From Paenibacillus radicis (ex Gao et al. 2016) (lineage in GTDB: Bacteria > Bacillota > Bacilli > Paenibacillales > Paenibacillaceae): a stretch of DNA of 42,348 bases. Numbering within the stretch: the first letter of the stretch is position 1; each line of letters begins with the position of its first letter. Positions 24,912 through 32,533 of this stretch are shown here, in pieces. The notes beneath the pieces were generated by a model. The model was not told where the DNA came from, ran no database searches, and saw only the letters and a list, made by a program, of their open reading frames with translations. The stretch covers positions 1 through 42,348 of the forward strand of contig NZ_BMHY01000013.1 in NCBI RefSeq assembly GCF_014641555.1, written 5' to 3'. Position numbers and translations under genes: made by a program.

Positions 24912-24995
24912 TACATGTCGCTATTACGACAAAGCATTTTATACGGTGAATAACCTCCATTTCGGAGTTAGTTGGAATGAATTCTCAACTTTCTC

Positions 24996-25024
24996 TTTAC
25001 GGTGAGGGTAGCCCATTGTATAAT
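24996..25024 (+). promoter_or_regulatory. SigA promoter of the S-layer gene
   Basis: TTTACG (24996-25001), 17 bp, TATAAT (25019-25024): four of six and six of six matches with optimal spacing. The start of transcription would be near 25031, leaving an untranslated leader of about 210 nt before the main start codon. Together with the region from 24691, this accounts for the 600-nt gap before the gene. Confidence 0.75.
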
Positions 25025-25103
25025 GTTAAAGTGGTATAGCTTCTCTATCAATTTATTACAAGGTTTACAAGTTTCTGCGACATGTTCTTACATAGGGTTA
25101 AAC

Positions 25104-25157
25104 ATGGCGGCAGACATCATTTATACTAAATACTGCTCTACTCTGGGAAGGGGGTGA
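25104..25157 (+). CDS. Possible 17-codon leader peptide ahead of the S-layer gene
   Basis: ATG 25104 opens a 17-residue frame (MAADIIYTKYCSTLGRG) with AGGG 6 nt upstream. Its TGA (25155-25157) falls just after a GGAAGGGGG ribosome site and 8 nt before the next in-frame S-layer ATG (25166). Nothing in its sequence identifies a function. It may be translated as a coupling leader or may be chance. Confidence 0.25.
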   Translation: MAADIIYTKYCSTLGRG

Positions 25158-25243
25158 CAACGGCTATGAGGGAAACGAGCAATTCATTAAGCAAACAAAA
25201 CTCTCAACAACCGAAGCATTTTAGAGGAGGAGAAAAAAAGGTT

Positions 25244-27775
25244 ATGAAGAAAAGTTTATTAGCATTCGTGCTGGCTTTCTCTTTGGTCCTGTCCGTTGCA
25301 GTTCCTGCATTCGCAGCAACTCCATCTGACGCAGTAGGCAAAAAAGAGCAATCCGCAATCGAAGAGCTTGTCGCTCTTGGTATTATCAATGGTTATGCAG
25401 ATGGTTCTTTCAAACCAGACAACAACATCACTCGCGCTGAATTGGCGAAAATCGTCGTAAGCGCAACTGGTGGCGCTAGTGCAGCTGCTTTGATGCAAAA
25501 CGTAAAACCACAATTCAAAGACGTTAAAGTCAATGAGTGGTATACAGGTTTCATCAACGTTGCAGCTACTAAAGGTTACATCTTTGGTGATGCAGGTACT
25601 GGCAAATTCCGTCCTAACGACAACATCAAGTTTGAAGAAGTTGTAGCAATCATCATCCGTGCATTGGGTTACAACGACAAAAACCTGTTGGGCTCGTGGC
25701 CTTACAACGTACTGGTTAAAGCTGAAGACATTGAGCTTTTCAAAAATGTTGATATCAAACCAGGTACGCTTGCAACTCGTGCTGTAGTTGCTCAAGTTAC
25801 TAGCAACGGTCTTTCCCAACCATTGGTTAAATGGGATGCTGAGAAACAATACTATGTTGCTGCTGGCGGCATTTTGATCTCCAAACTGGGAACTAGCCAA
25901 GAGTACATTCTTACTAGCCCTAAATTGGATTCCGCTAAAAAAGTTCAACTGAACGCACAAGACTTCCTGACTTCCGACAAATTCATCGTTACTGGTGGCA
26001 AAAAGCTTTCTGAGCTTGCTGGTCACGTAGTAAACGCTTTGTTGGACAAAAACAACCGTGTTCTTGCTCTGACTGACACTCAACCAGCTGAAGATGTAGT
26101 ATCCGGTAAACTGGATGCGGCAATCGCTGATTACAATGTTGGTAACGTAGTTAAAGTAAAAGTTGGCGACGATGTGAAAGAATACACTGTTTCCACTGCT
26201 ACTTACTTCTACAAAAACGGCGAGAAAATCGCTACAATCACTGACAAAGATGCAGCTAAAGACGCAACTGTTCAAGTATTCTTGAACAATGACGTTCAAG
26301 TGCGCGCTATCGTTGTTAAAGAGTACGATGTGAACAATGCTGTATTCACGAAGTACATCGAAAAAGGTTCTTCTGCAAGTGCACGTATTCAAATCGAAGG
26401 TTCTGTAGCATTCGTTAACGTTAACGACAACACTGTAGTTACGCTGAATGGCGAAGCTGCTAAAGTTGCTGACCTGAAAGAAAATGACGTGCTTAAAGTT
26501 CTTCGTAACTCGTCGAACGAAGCAGTAGAAATCAATGCTAACCGTGATGTTGTATCCGGTAAAGTAACTGCTATCGAAACTGTTAAAAACCAACCAGTAT
26601 ACACTGTAAACGGCACTTCTTACAAAGATGTTCGTGGTGTACTGAACCCATCTGTAGCAATTGACGGAGAATACAAATTCTTCCTGAATGCAGACAAAGA
26701 AATCGTTAAAGTATCTGTTGTTACTCCTGGAGCTCAAGACAACAACGTTGCTGTTCTGTTCGAGTACCTGAACAATAAAGATGTTGTTAACTCCAAAGGT
26801 ATCGTAGAAACTAAAGACGTAGTAACTTACTACTCGGTTAAAGAAGACAAAATCGTTACAGTACAACTCGACTCCGCTAAGGCTGATCGCTCCGCTGATG
26901 CTGGTAAATACGTGAAACTCGTATTTGACGGCGACAAAGTAGTTGATCTTAACCTTGTTGGTGCTCAAAACCTGAAAGACGTCAACACTGTTGAAGACAA
27001 AACAGCTACAACTGTTAAGGTTAAAATCGCTAGCGTTGACAAAACTTTCAGCTACAACGGCAACACAATCGTATTTGATGCAACTGGCGTATTCAATGCA
27101 GCTGGTAACGTTAAAGACGACGCTAAAATCGTAAAAACAACTATTGACAAAGTAACGAAATCGGACCAAGTAACTGTTGTTACTGACGCTGGTAACTACT
27201 ATGCTCAATACATCTTCTTGGTTAAAGACAACGAAACAGCTGAAAACCGCTTGCCGGTAGCTGCTGGTAAATTCGTAACAGTTAACAAAGTTCAAACAGC
27301 ATCTGGTTCGACTTACAGCGTTAAGCTGAAAGTTAGCGGCGAAGAAAAATCATTCCCAATCGCTTGGGATGCAGCTGCAACTGGTTACACTGATCTGTAC
27401 AGCAAACTGCTTACGCTGAATGCTGATGACAATGTATTCGTTGCTCTGTCTGATTCTTCTGCAGCACCAGGAACTAAGTACAACACAGCTGATGTTGTAT
27501 ACGTGAAAGGTCAAACTGCAAACAACGCATTGACTGCAGATTCCAACTATGGAACATTCACTGTATCCAATACAGCAGGTTCGTTTATCCACACGGATAA
27601 AACTCAAGTATTTGTTATCGACAAAAACGACAATGTATCTGTTGGCGGATTCGTTGATATCGCAAACGCTGCTTCTGTAAATGCTGCTAACTACGATGCA
27701 TTCGTAGCTGCTGGCTCTGCTCACCTGGGCAACAACACAGAAGGTGCAATTGTAGTAATCAAATACTTCAACTAA
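25244..27775 (+). CDS. Major S-layer protein with N-terminal SLH domains
   Basis: An 843-aa exported protein. The main start is ATG 25244, after AGAGGAGGAG at 25223-25232, giving a clean signal peptide (about 1-24, ending PAFA-A). Residues about 30-200 form SLH domains: ITRAE at 62-66 is canonical, the second motif reads IKFEE and the third ATRAV. The rest is a long beta-rich array of Val/Lys/Asp/Asn/Thr-rich modules with no Cys in the mature part, typical of crystalline S-layer proteins. Codon choice is strongly restricted (GCT, GTT, AAA, AAC, GGT), unlike neighbours, indicating very high expression. In-frame alternative starts at 25166 (ATG) or 25154 (GTG) also have a ribosome site and would add 26 or 30 residues. 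Confidence 0.9.
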   Translation: MKKSLLAFVLAFSLVLSVAVPAFAATPSDAVGKKEQSAIEELVALGIINGYADGSFKPDNNITRAELAKIVVSATGGASAAALMQNVKPQFKDVKVNEWYTGFINVAATKGYIFGDAGTGKFRPNDNIKFEEVVAIIIRALGYNDKNLLGSWPYNVLVKAEDIELFKNVDIKPGTLATRAVVAQVTSNGLSQPLVKWDAEKQYYVAAGGILISKLGTSQEYILTSPKLDSAKKVQLNAQDFLTSDKFIVTGGKKLSELAGHVVNALLDKNNRVLALTDTQPAEDVVSGKLDAAIADYNVGNVVKVKVGDDVKEYTVSTATYFYKNGEKIATITDKDAAKDATVQVFLNNDVQVRAIVVKEYDVNNAVFTKYIEKGSSASARIQIEGSVAFVNVNDNTVVTLNGEAAKVADLKENDVLKVLRNSSNEAVEINANRDVVSGKVTAIETVKNQPVYTVNGTSYKDVRGVLNPSVAIDGEYKFFLNADKEIVKVSVVTPGAQDNNVAVLFEYLNNKDVVNSKGIVETKDVVTYYSVKEDKIVTVQLDSAKADRSADAGKYVKLVFDGDKVVDLNLVGAQNLKDVNTVEDKTATTVKVKIASVDKTFSYNGNTIVFDATGVFNAAGNVKDDAKIVKTTIDKVTKSDQVTVVTDAGNYYAQYIFLVKDNETAENRLPVAAGKFVTVNKVQTASGSTYSVKLKVSGEEKSFPIAWDAAATGYTDLYSKLLTLNADDNVFVALSDSSAAPGTKYNTADVVYVKGQTANNALTADSNYGTFTVSNTAGSFIHTDKTQVFVIDKNDNVSVGGFVDIANAASVNAANYDAFVAAGSAHLGNNTEGAIVVIKYFN

Positions 27776-27797
27776 TCCTTTAGTGGTTAGATGAAAG

Positions 27798-27832
27798 AAG
27801 AGCGATGAGGAAACTCATCGCTCTTTTTTTTG
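27798..27832 (+). terminator. Terminator of the S-layer gene
   Basis: AAGAGCGATGAG (27798-27809) pairs with CTCATCGCTCTT (27814-27825) around a GAAA tetraloop, followed by eight T residues. A stable GNRA-capped hairpin. Confidence 0.94.
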
Positions 27833-27861
27833 TTCATCTTATGTTCATAGAAGCTCTGTAA

Positions 27862-27867
27862 TATAAT
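27862..27867 (+). promoter_or_regulatory. Possible SigA -10 box before the 694-aa gene
   Basis: TATAAT at 27862-27867 is perfect, but the hexamer 17 bp upstream (TTATGT) is a weak -35. It lies between the S-layer terminator and the next gene, so an independent promoter is plausible. Confidence 0.4.
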
Positions 27868-27944
27868 CTTAAGGAATATAGACTCAATAGAGAAACAAAT
27901 TAGCCTTATTATGCGTCTATATAAAAAACGATACGGAGTGATGA

Positions 27945-30029
27945 ATGCAAATGATCATGCGTCTAGGATTAAACAAATTGTATATGGTGTTATCCCTTAT
28001 GATAGTTTGCTCTATGGTATTATCGACTGGAGTTCCCAGAAGCTTCGCGGCTAATACGTATACCCAATACATATCCTCAAACAGTTATGTAAAGCTGGAG
28101 AGTGCTGATCTTATTCCAAGCTCAAAAGGAAATACAGCGAGCTTTAAGGTAACGATCTATAACGGAGGAAGCGCGGCACTCAATCTGCAAGATTATTGGG
28201 CACGACTAAGTTCAGTTAGCGGAAATAAGTACACTCTCTCTTTGCTAGAAAGCGATAAAAATAAAAAAACGGTTGCACCGAAAGCGAGTGTAACATTAAC
28301 TTATTATAGTGAAGTCCCTTCAAGTGTTACATTGGTTAATCTTGTGTTTAAAGTCATTAAATTTGATTTTTCGATCGCAGGATATGAAAAAACAGTTGCA
28401 AAGTTTATGTTTTCTAAAAGCTATACGAATGATGTGAAATTAAATGGCTACAAAGCTGCAAAAATGAATGATAGTGTTGTAAATATGAGAGTCAATAAGT
28501 CAACTGTAACAGCGGGATCAGAGAATAATAATATTAATCTTGAACTAGTCATGAGAAATACAGGGAAATATAATATTGCTGCTTCAAATCTAAAGTATTT
28601 TCTTCAATCAGCATCTGGCGCTTTATACGATTTAAAACCGAATGCAGCAGAAATTGTATTGCGCCCTAACATTCTTGAGACCATCAAGTTATCCATTGAA
28701 TTGCCTAAAACACTTAATACCAGTGGAATGAAACTAATTGTTGCCCAGTCTAGCGGCGAGGGAGCAGCAAGTATTAATCTTCCAATCGGTAAATTTGCCG
28801 TTTCGTTAAAGCAGCCCTTACCACAAACTGCCCTTACAAATTTTGAATATATAAGTGGTGACTATGTTTATGATATTAGTGTAGAATCCCTTCAGAAGTA
28901 TCCATGGGTGACGAATGATAACCTTATTGGAAAAATTGTGATTAAAAACAAAGGGACTAAATCTGCTCCTATTCCGAAAATTAATGGTGCTTTCTTTATT
29001 GATGACAGTGCTGAAGTAGATACTAAGTTGATGCCGTTTACTACGCAAGTATCAATTCCAGCTAAACAATCGGTGGAGCTTTATTATTATGCAGCAATCC
29101 CTAGCAATTATAGTGCTAATAATATTAAATTTAAGCTGTCTGAATTAGAAGGTGAGAAAAAAGTAGAACTGGCATCATTAACGACCAAATCTATTACAAC
29201 ACCTAAAACAATCGCACTGGGCACTAACCTTTCGATTAATGATAACGTTGAAAAAACAACAGTCGCTGTAAGTGATGTACGAACTTACGAGGGTGAATTT
29301 AATAATCTTTATGCTATTTATTTGGATGTCACTAATGTAGATAATCGGGCAAAAGCTACTTCAAAATGGTCTGGATATTTGCAAACTGCTAATGGTACTG
29401 TGTATGAAACTAAAATGATTAAAACAGGGAATGCAATCAATAGCAATAAAAAGGAACAAGTAATAATAACTGCTGAAGTACCTAAAGATGCAAATCTTAA
29501 AGATGCGTCCTTGTTGCTGGGTTTAGCGTTTAATGAAAAAGGTATTGTTAAAAATAACGATGACCAGGCACAGGGCTTCTTTAACGCAGCAAAATTTGTA
29601 TTGCCTGTAGAAAAAGAATTTACTAATAAATTTAATGAAATAAAAGTGGGACCGTTTTCGATTAATATAAAATCGCTGACAGCATTTATTCTGAACTCAG
29701 CTTTAGATATGGATATTGCGTCACAAGTTGATCGGAACTATACGTACGATGCCTTTAGCAGCAGAAAGATCACGATTGCTCTCGAGGATGAAGCTACGAA
29801 TTTAACATTCTTCTCTGCTCCAGTAGAGTTGGATTCGACTTCAACAACAGCTGCTTATATTTGGAAAACGGGCTCAAACTTCACCGAAATAAATAAAGAA
29901 ATTACGAAATATTCAACAACACCAACATTAACTATTTATGAAGAATTGAACGGATATAAAAAGAAGTTAGTGTCTAAAGATATAAAGTGGTCAGAGTATA
30001 TTAACTGGGCAGACCCGAACGTAAACTAG
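27945..30029 (+). CDS. Secreted beta-rich protein of unknown function
   Basis: A 694-aa protein starting at ATG 27945 (CGGAGTGA at 27934-27941), with a signal peptide of about 36 residues (ending RSFA-A). I do not recognise the family. About four to five modules of 110-120 aa can be seen, each with a pattern like 'xxNTGxYNIxxSxLKYFLQ... IPAKQSVELYYYAxIPS', resembling CARDB/DUF4352-like immunoglobulin modules in which a conserved 'NxG' turn precedes a hydrophobic strand. Lys, Asn, Ser and Thr are enriched; no Cys in the mature chain, no SLH, no anchor. The gene is clearly more AT-rich than its neighbours (many AAA, AAT, ATT codons). It lies immediately after the S-layer gene, so a role in envelope assembly is a guess. 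Confidence 0.75.
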   Translation: MQMIMRLGLNKLYMVLSLMIVCSMVLSTGVPRSFAANTYTQYISSNSYVKLESADLIPSSKGNTASFKVTIYNGGSAALNLQDYWARLSSVSGNKYTLSLLESDKNKKTVAPKASVTLTYYSEVPSSVTLVNLVFKVIKFDFSIAGYEKTVAKFMFSKSYTNDVKLNGYKAAKMNDSVVNMRVNKSTVTAGSENNNINLELVMRNTGKYNIAASNLKYFLQSASGALYDLKPNAAEIVLRPNILETIKLSIELPKTLNTSGMKLIVAQSSGEGAASINLPIGKFAVSLKQPLPQTALTNFEYISGDYVYDISVESLQKYPWVTNDNLIGKIVIKNKGTKSAPIPKINGAFFIDDSAEVDTKLMPFTTQVSIPAKQSVELYYYAAIPSNYSANNIKFKLSELEGEKKVELASLTTKSITTPKTIALGTNLSINDNVEKTTVAVSDVRTYEGEFNNLYAIYLDVTNVDNRAKATSKWSGYLQTANGTVYETKMIKTGNAINSNKKEQVIITAEVPKDANLKDASLLLGLAFNEKGIVKNNDDQAQGFFNAAKFVLPVEKEFTNKFNEIKVGPFSINIKSLTAFILNSALDMDIASQVDRNYTYDAFSSRKITIALEDEATNLTFFSAPVELDSTSTTAAYIWKTGSNFTEINKEITKYSTTPTLTIYEELNGYKKKLVSKDIKWSEYINWADPNVN

Positions 30030-30077
30030 TTCTGCAAGATCACTATTCCAACTAACAGTAGAAAAGTAAGACCAAAT

Positions 30078-30110
30078 CGGGTATCTTTAAACAGGTACCC
30101 GTATTTTTTT
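30078..30110 (+). terminator. Terminator after the 694-aa gene
   Basis: CGGGTA (30078-30083) pairs with TACCCG (30096-30101) around a 12-nt loop, then TATTTTTTT. Short stem but a good U-tract. Confidence 0.7.
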
Positions 30111-30134
30111 GCTAGAGAGGAGTTATCGATTACG

Positions 30135-30605
30135 ATGAAGAAATGGGTTGCTAGAATCGCGCTTGGAGCTGTGCTCGTTGTTGGCGGATTCGGTATCGGT
30201 TATTGGAACACAAGCACTATTGAAGCAGATGGAGCTTTGGCAGTGCCAGGCTCAGTAGAGGACCCAGTCGTTACGAAGAGCTATGTAGACGCATTGGTTG
30301 GAGATAAGGGCCAGGAAGGCAATACAGGCGGCGACAAACTGGAAGTCGTTACGGTGCCGAACGGTAAAACCTTGATTGCAAACGAAGGAACTGAAGTTAT
30401 TGTCCGTGCAGGTAAAGCAGTAGCTTATAGCCCTGATTCGAACGGTTTGGCCGATGTAACCGGAGGTAAAGACGTATTCAAGGGTGCTCCAATTCCTGCG
30501 AATCATCTTATTATTTTCCCACGGGCGGGACGCGGTATCACAACGGATCCCGGCTTTACCAAAACATTAACGGTTTTGGTGCGGGGCGGCTATACCATTC
30601 AATAA
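30135..30605 (+). CDS. Small secreted or membrane-anchored protein, unnamed Firmicutes family
   Basis: A 156-aa protein starting at ATG 30135 (GAGAGGAG about 12 nt upstream). A hydrophobic N-terminus (about 7-25, IALGAVLVVGGFGIGY) could be a signal peptide or anchor. Next comes PGSVEDPVVTKSYVDALV (about 36-53), a Gly-rich linker, and a C-terminal domain of about 90 residues with the patterns LIANEGTEVIVRAGKAVAYSP, NGLADVTGGKDVFKGAPIPANHLIIFPRAGRGI and VLVRGGYTIQ. From memory this arrangement recurs in many spore-forming Firmicutes as a conserved hypothetical protein with no assigned role. It sits alone between two terminator-like regions. Confidence 0.75.
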   Translation: MKKWVARIALGAVLVVGGFGIGYWNTSTIEADGALAVPGSVEDPVVTKSYVDALVGDKGQEGNTGGDKLEVVTVPNGKTLIANEGTEVIVRAGKAVAYSPDSNGLADVTGGKDVFKGAPIPANHLIIFPRAGRGITTDPGFTKTLTVLVRGGYTIQ

Positions 30606-30658
30606 TGATGCTGTTATATTTTGCTCCAGCTGACAATAGCTTATACGCTTACGAAAGT

Positions 30659-30687
30659 GCAAATGAACGCAATCTATAGACATGTTC
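30659..30687 (+). promoter_or_regulatory. Possible SigG-type promoter for the spore protein gene
   Basis: GCAAA (30659-30663), 17 bp, CATGTTC (30681-30687). The -10 has one mismatch to CATnnTA and the -35 one mismatch to GnATR. SigG control of alpha/beta spore proteins is established; this specific site is only a candidate. Confidence 0.35.
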
Positions 30688-30712
30688 CTACATCTTATGG
30701 AGGTGTCTTATT

Positions 30713-30994
30713 ATGGGTCGTCGTTCATCTAATCAAATCGTAGTGCCGAATTGTAAAGCAGCTTTGAATCAAATGAAATACGAAATTGCTGCTGAATTAG
30801 GATTGTACCAAACCACAGCTGCTGGTGCAGGCGAGGATACCGAGTTTGCGGGTGAACTCGGCGCTTATAGCGGCGGAGGGCATGGAGCGATACAGTGGTC
30901 TACCCTTACCTCACGAGAGGTGGGAGCAGTTGGCGGCTCGATTACAAAACGGCTTGTATCCCAGGCTGAAGCCGTACTTCGAGGATATCAGTAA
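30713..30994 (+). CDS. Alpha/beta-type small acid-soluble spore protein
   Basis: A 93-aa DNA-binding protein that would coat forespore DNA and supply amino acids at germination. The start region (NQIVVPNCKAALNQMKYEIAAELG) and the C-terminal DNA-binding region (TSREVGAVGGSITKRLVSQAEAVLRGYQ) match the family, whose members are usually 60-75 aa. About 25 extra residues lie between these halves. They contain a second GPR-protease-like site, TEFAGELG (43-50), resembling EIAAELG (24-30), so the segment looks duplicated. ATG 30713 has GGAGGTG 7 nt upstream. A single Cys (Cys14), unusual in these proteins, is visible. Confidence 0.92.
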   Translation: MGRRSSNQIVVPNCKAALNQMKYEIAAELGLYQTTAAGAGEDTEFAGELGAYSGGGHGAIQWSTLTSREVGAVGGSITKRLVSQAEAVLRGYQ

Positions 30995-31016
30995 AAGTTG
31001 TCAGGACTCCCGTCCA

Positions 31017-31045
31017 TTGACACCAACCGACAATTTCGGTATTAT
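31017..31045 (+). promoter_or_regulatory. Strong SigA promoter upstream of metK
   Basis: TTGACA (31017-31022), 17 bp, TATTAT (31040-31045): perfect -35, one mismatch at -10, optimal spacing. Transcription would begin near 31052, only about 17 nt before a terminator-like hairpin. Confidence 0.8.
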
Positions 31046-31068
31046 ACTGTTCTAGAGAGTTGTCTAAC

Positions 31069-31100
31069 AACCTTTTCCTACGGGAAAAGGTTCATTTTTT
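31069..31100 (+). terminator. Intrinsic terminator or attenuator in the metK leader
   Basis: AACCTTTTCC (31069-31078) pairs with GGAAAAGGTT (31083-31092) around the loop TACG, a very stable C(UNCG)G-type tetraloop, followed by CATTTTTT. It lies between a strong promoter and metK. A short hairpin GTTGT-CTAA-CAAC variant (GTTGT 31059-31063 with ACAAC 31067-31071) overlaps its left arm and could compete with it. It may simply terminate the spore protein transcript. Confidence 0.8.
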
Positions 31101-31152
31101 GTTTAGAGTATTTGCACTTATCTCATAATAAGGCTGTAGGAGGTTGATACGG

Positions 31153-32358
31153 ATGTCGGTTGTTAAAGGTCGTCACCTATTTACATCGGAATCGGTGACT
31201 GAAGGCCATCCGGACAAGATTTGCGATCAAATCTCGGATGCTGTGCTTGACGCATTTCTGGAAGCTGATCCTTATGCGCGCGTTGCGTGTGAAGTATCGG
31301 TTGCTACTGGACTTGTACTGGTAATTGGAGAAATCAGCAGCCGTGCTGATTATGTCGATATTTCTGCTATAGCACGTCGTACAATCAAGGAAATCGGATA
31401 TACTCGTGCAAAATACGGTTTTGATTCCAGCACTTGTGCGGTATTGACATCATTGAACGAGCAATCTGCTGATATCGCGCAAGGCGTTAACGCTGCCCTT
31501 GAAACGCGTGACGGCAAGGACGTACAGCTGGAAAATGAAGACATCGGTGCCGGAGACCAAGGCTTGATGTTCGGATTTGCAACGAATGAAACGCCAGAAT
31601 TGATGCCTTTGCCAATCGCATTATCGCACCGTATTGCTCGTCGTTTGGCTGAAGTCCGTAAGAATGGTACGCTGGGCTACCTGCGTCCGGACGGTAAAAC
31701 GCAAGTGACGATCGAATACGTGGATGGCAAGCCAGTACGTGTCGATACGATCGTTGTGTCCACGCAGCATGCGGAAGAAATCTCGCTGGAGCAAATCCAA
31801 GCGGACATTTTAGACCATGTAATCAAGCCTGTTGTTCCAGTTGAGTGGCTCGATGAGCAAACGAAATATTTCATTAATCCTACAGGCCGTTTCGTTATCG
31901 GCGGACCACAAGGCGACGCTGGTCTTACAGGCCGTAAAATTATCGTCGACACCTACGGCGGCTACGCTCGTCATGGCGGCGGCGCATTCTCCGGCAAAGA
32001 TCCTACGAAAGTTGACCGTTCCGCAGCTTATGCAGCCCGCTATGTAGCGAAGAACATCGTTGCAGCTGGTCTTGCTGATAAATGTGAAATCCAGTTGGCT
32101 TACGCAATCGGTGTTGCTCAACCTGTATCGATTAACGTAGATACTTACGGCACAGGTACAGTGTCTGAAGAGAAGCTGGTTGAAGTGATTCAAAACAACT
32201 TTGATCTTCGTCCTGCCGGTATCATTAAGATGTTGGATCTTCGCAGACCGATTTACGGAAAAACAGCGGCTTACGGTCATTTTGGCCGTACCGATATCGA
32301 CCTGCCTTGGGAACGCGTAGACAGAGCTGACAAGTTGAAATCCGAAGCGCTTGCATAG
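31153..32358 (+). CDS. metK: S-adenosylmethionine synthetase
   Basis: A 401-aa cytosolic enzyme forming S-adenosylmethionine from ATP and methionine. It has the N-terminal FTSESVTEGHPDKICDQ (ATP and Mg binding), GAGDQGLMFG (methionine/ATP loop), GRFVIGGPQGDAGLTGRK and GGGAFSGKDPTKVDRSAAYAARY signatures, all intact. ATG 31153 has TAGGAGG at 31137-31143; TTG 31144 overlaps that site and is rejected. Length is typical. I looked for an S-box (SAM-I) riboswitch in the leader and saw none. Confidence 0.97.
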   Translation: MSVVKGRHLFTSESVTEGHPDKICDQISDAVLDAFLEADPYARVACEVSVATGLVLVIGEISSRADYVDISAIARRTIKEIGYTRAKYGFDSSTCAVLTSLNEQSADIAQGVNAALETRDGKDVQLENEDIGAGDQGLMFGFATNETPELMPLPIALSHRIARRLAEVRKNGTLGYLRPDGKTQVTIEYVDGKPVRVDTIVVSTQHAEEISLEQIQADILDHVIKPVVPVEWLDEQTKYFINPTGRFVIGGPQGDAGLTGRKIIVDTYGGYARHGGGAFSGKDPTKVDRSAAYAARYVAKNIVAAGLADKCEIQLAYAIGVAQPVSINVDTYGTGTVSEEKLVEVIQNNFDLRPAGIIKMLDLRRPIYGKTAAYGHFGRTDIDLPWERVDRADKLKSEALA

Positions 32359-32382
32359 CAATAGGTATTATAATGATTACAG

Positions 32383-32414
32383 AGCTCAGAATCTTATGAT
32401 TCTGAGCTTTTTTA
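32383..32414 (+). terminator. Terminator of metK
   Basis: AGCTCAGAATC (32383-32393) pairs with GATTCTGAGCT (32398-32408) around TTAT, followed by a T-run. Confidence 0.92.
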
Positions 32415-32533
32415 TACCTTTATGAAGGAGTCGTTGGTGAACTATTCCAGAAAAGTCACTCCCAAACCTACATTTTCAATGCGAATTAACCGACAAATAA
32501 AGTACGACTGTAATTTTTCGGGGAGTGAATGAA

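Noticed and set aside
25259..27295. 678-aa open frame on the minus strand
   Set aside because: It mirrors the S-layer gene. Restricted codon choice there removes stops from the antisense frame; the predicted protein is Phe/Val/Cys/Ser-rich and has no start context.
30690..30696. CATCTTA as the SigG -10 for the spore protein gene
   Set aside because: It matches CATnnTA but would put the transcription start inside the ribosome site.
30825..31055. 76-aa frame overlapping the spore protein gene
   Set aside because: An out-of-frame shadow with no ribosome site; the spore protein frame has clear family motifs.
31046..31152. S-box (SAM-I) or other SAM riboswitch before metK
   Set aside because: The leader is too short and shows no conserved S-box core.
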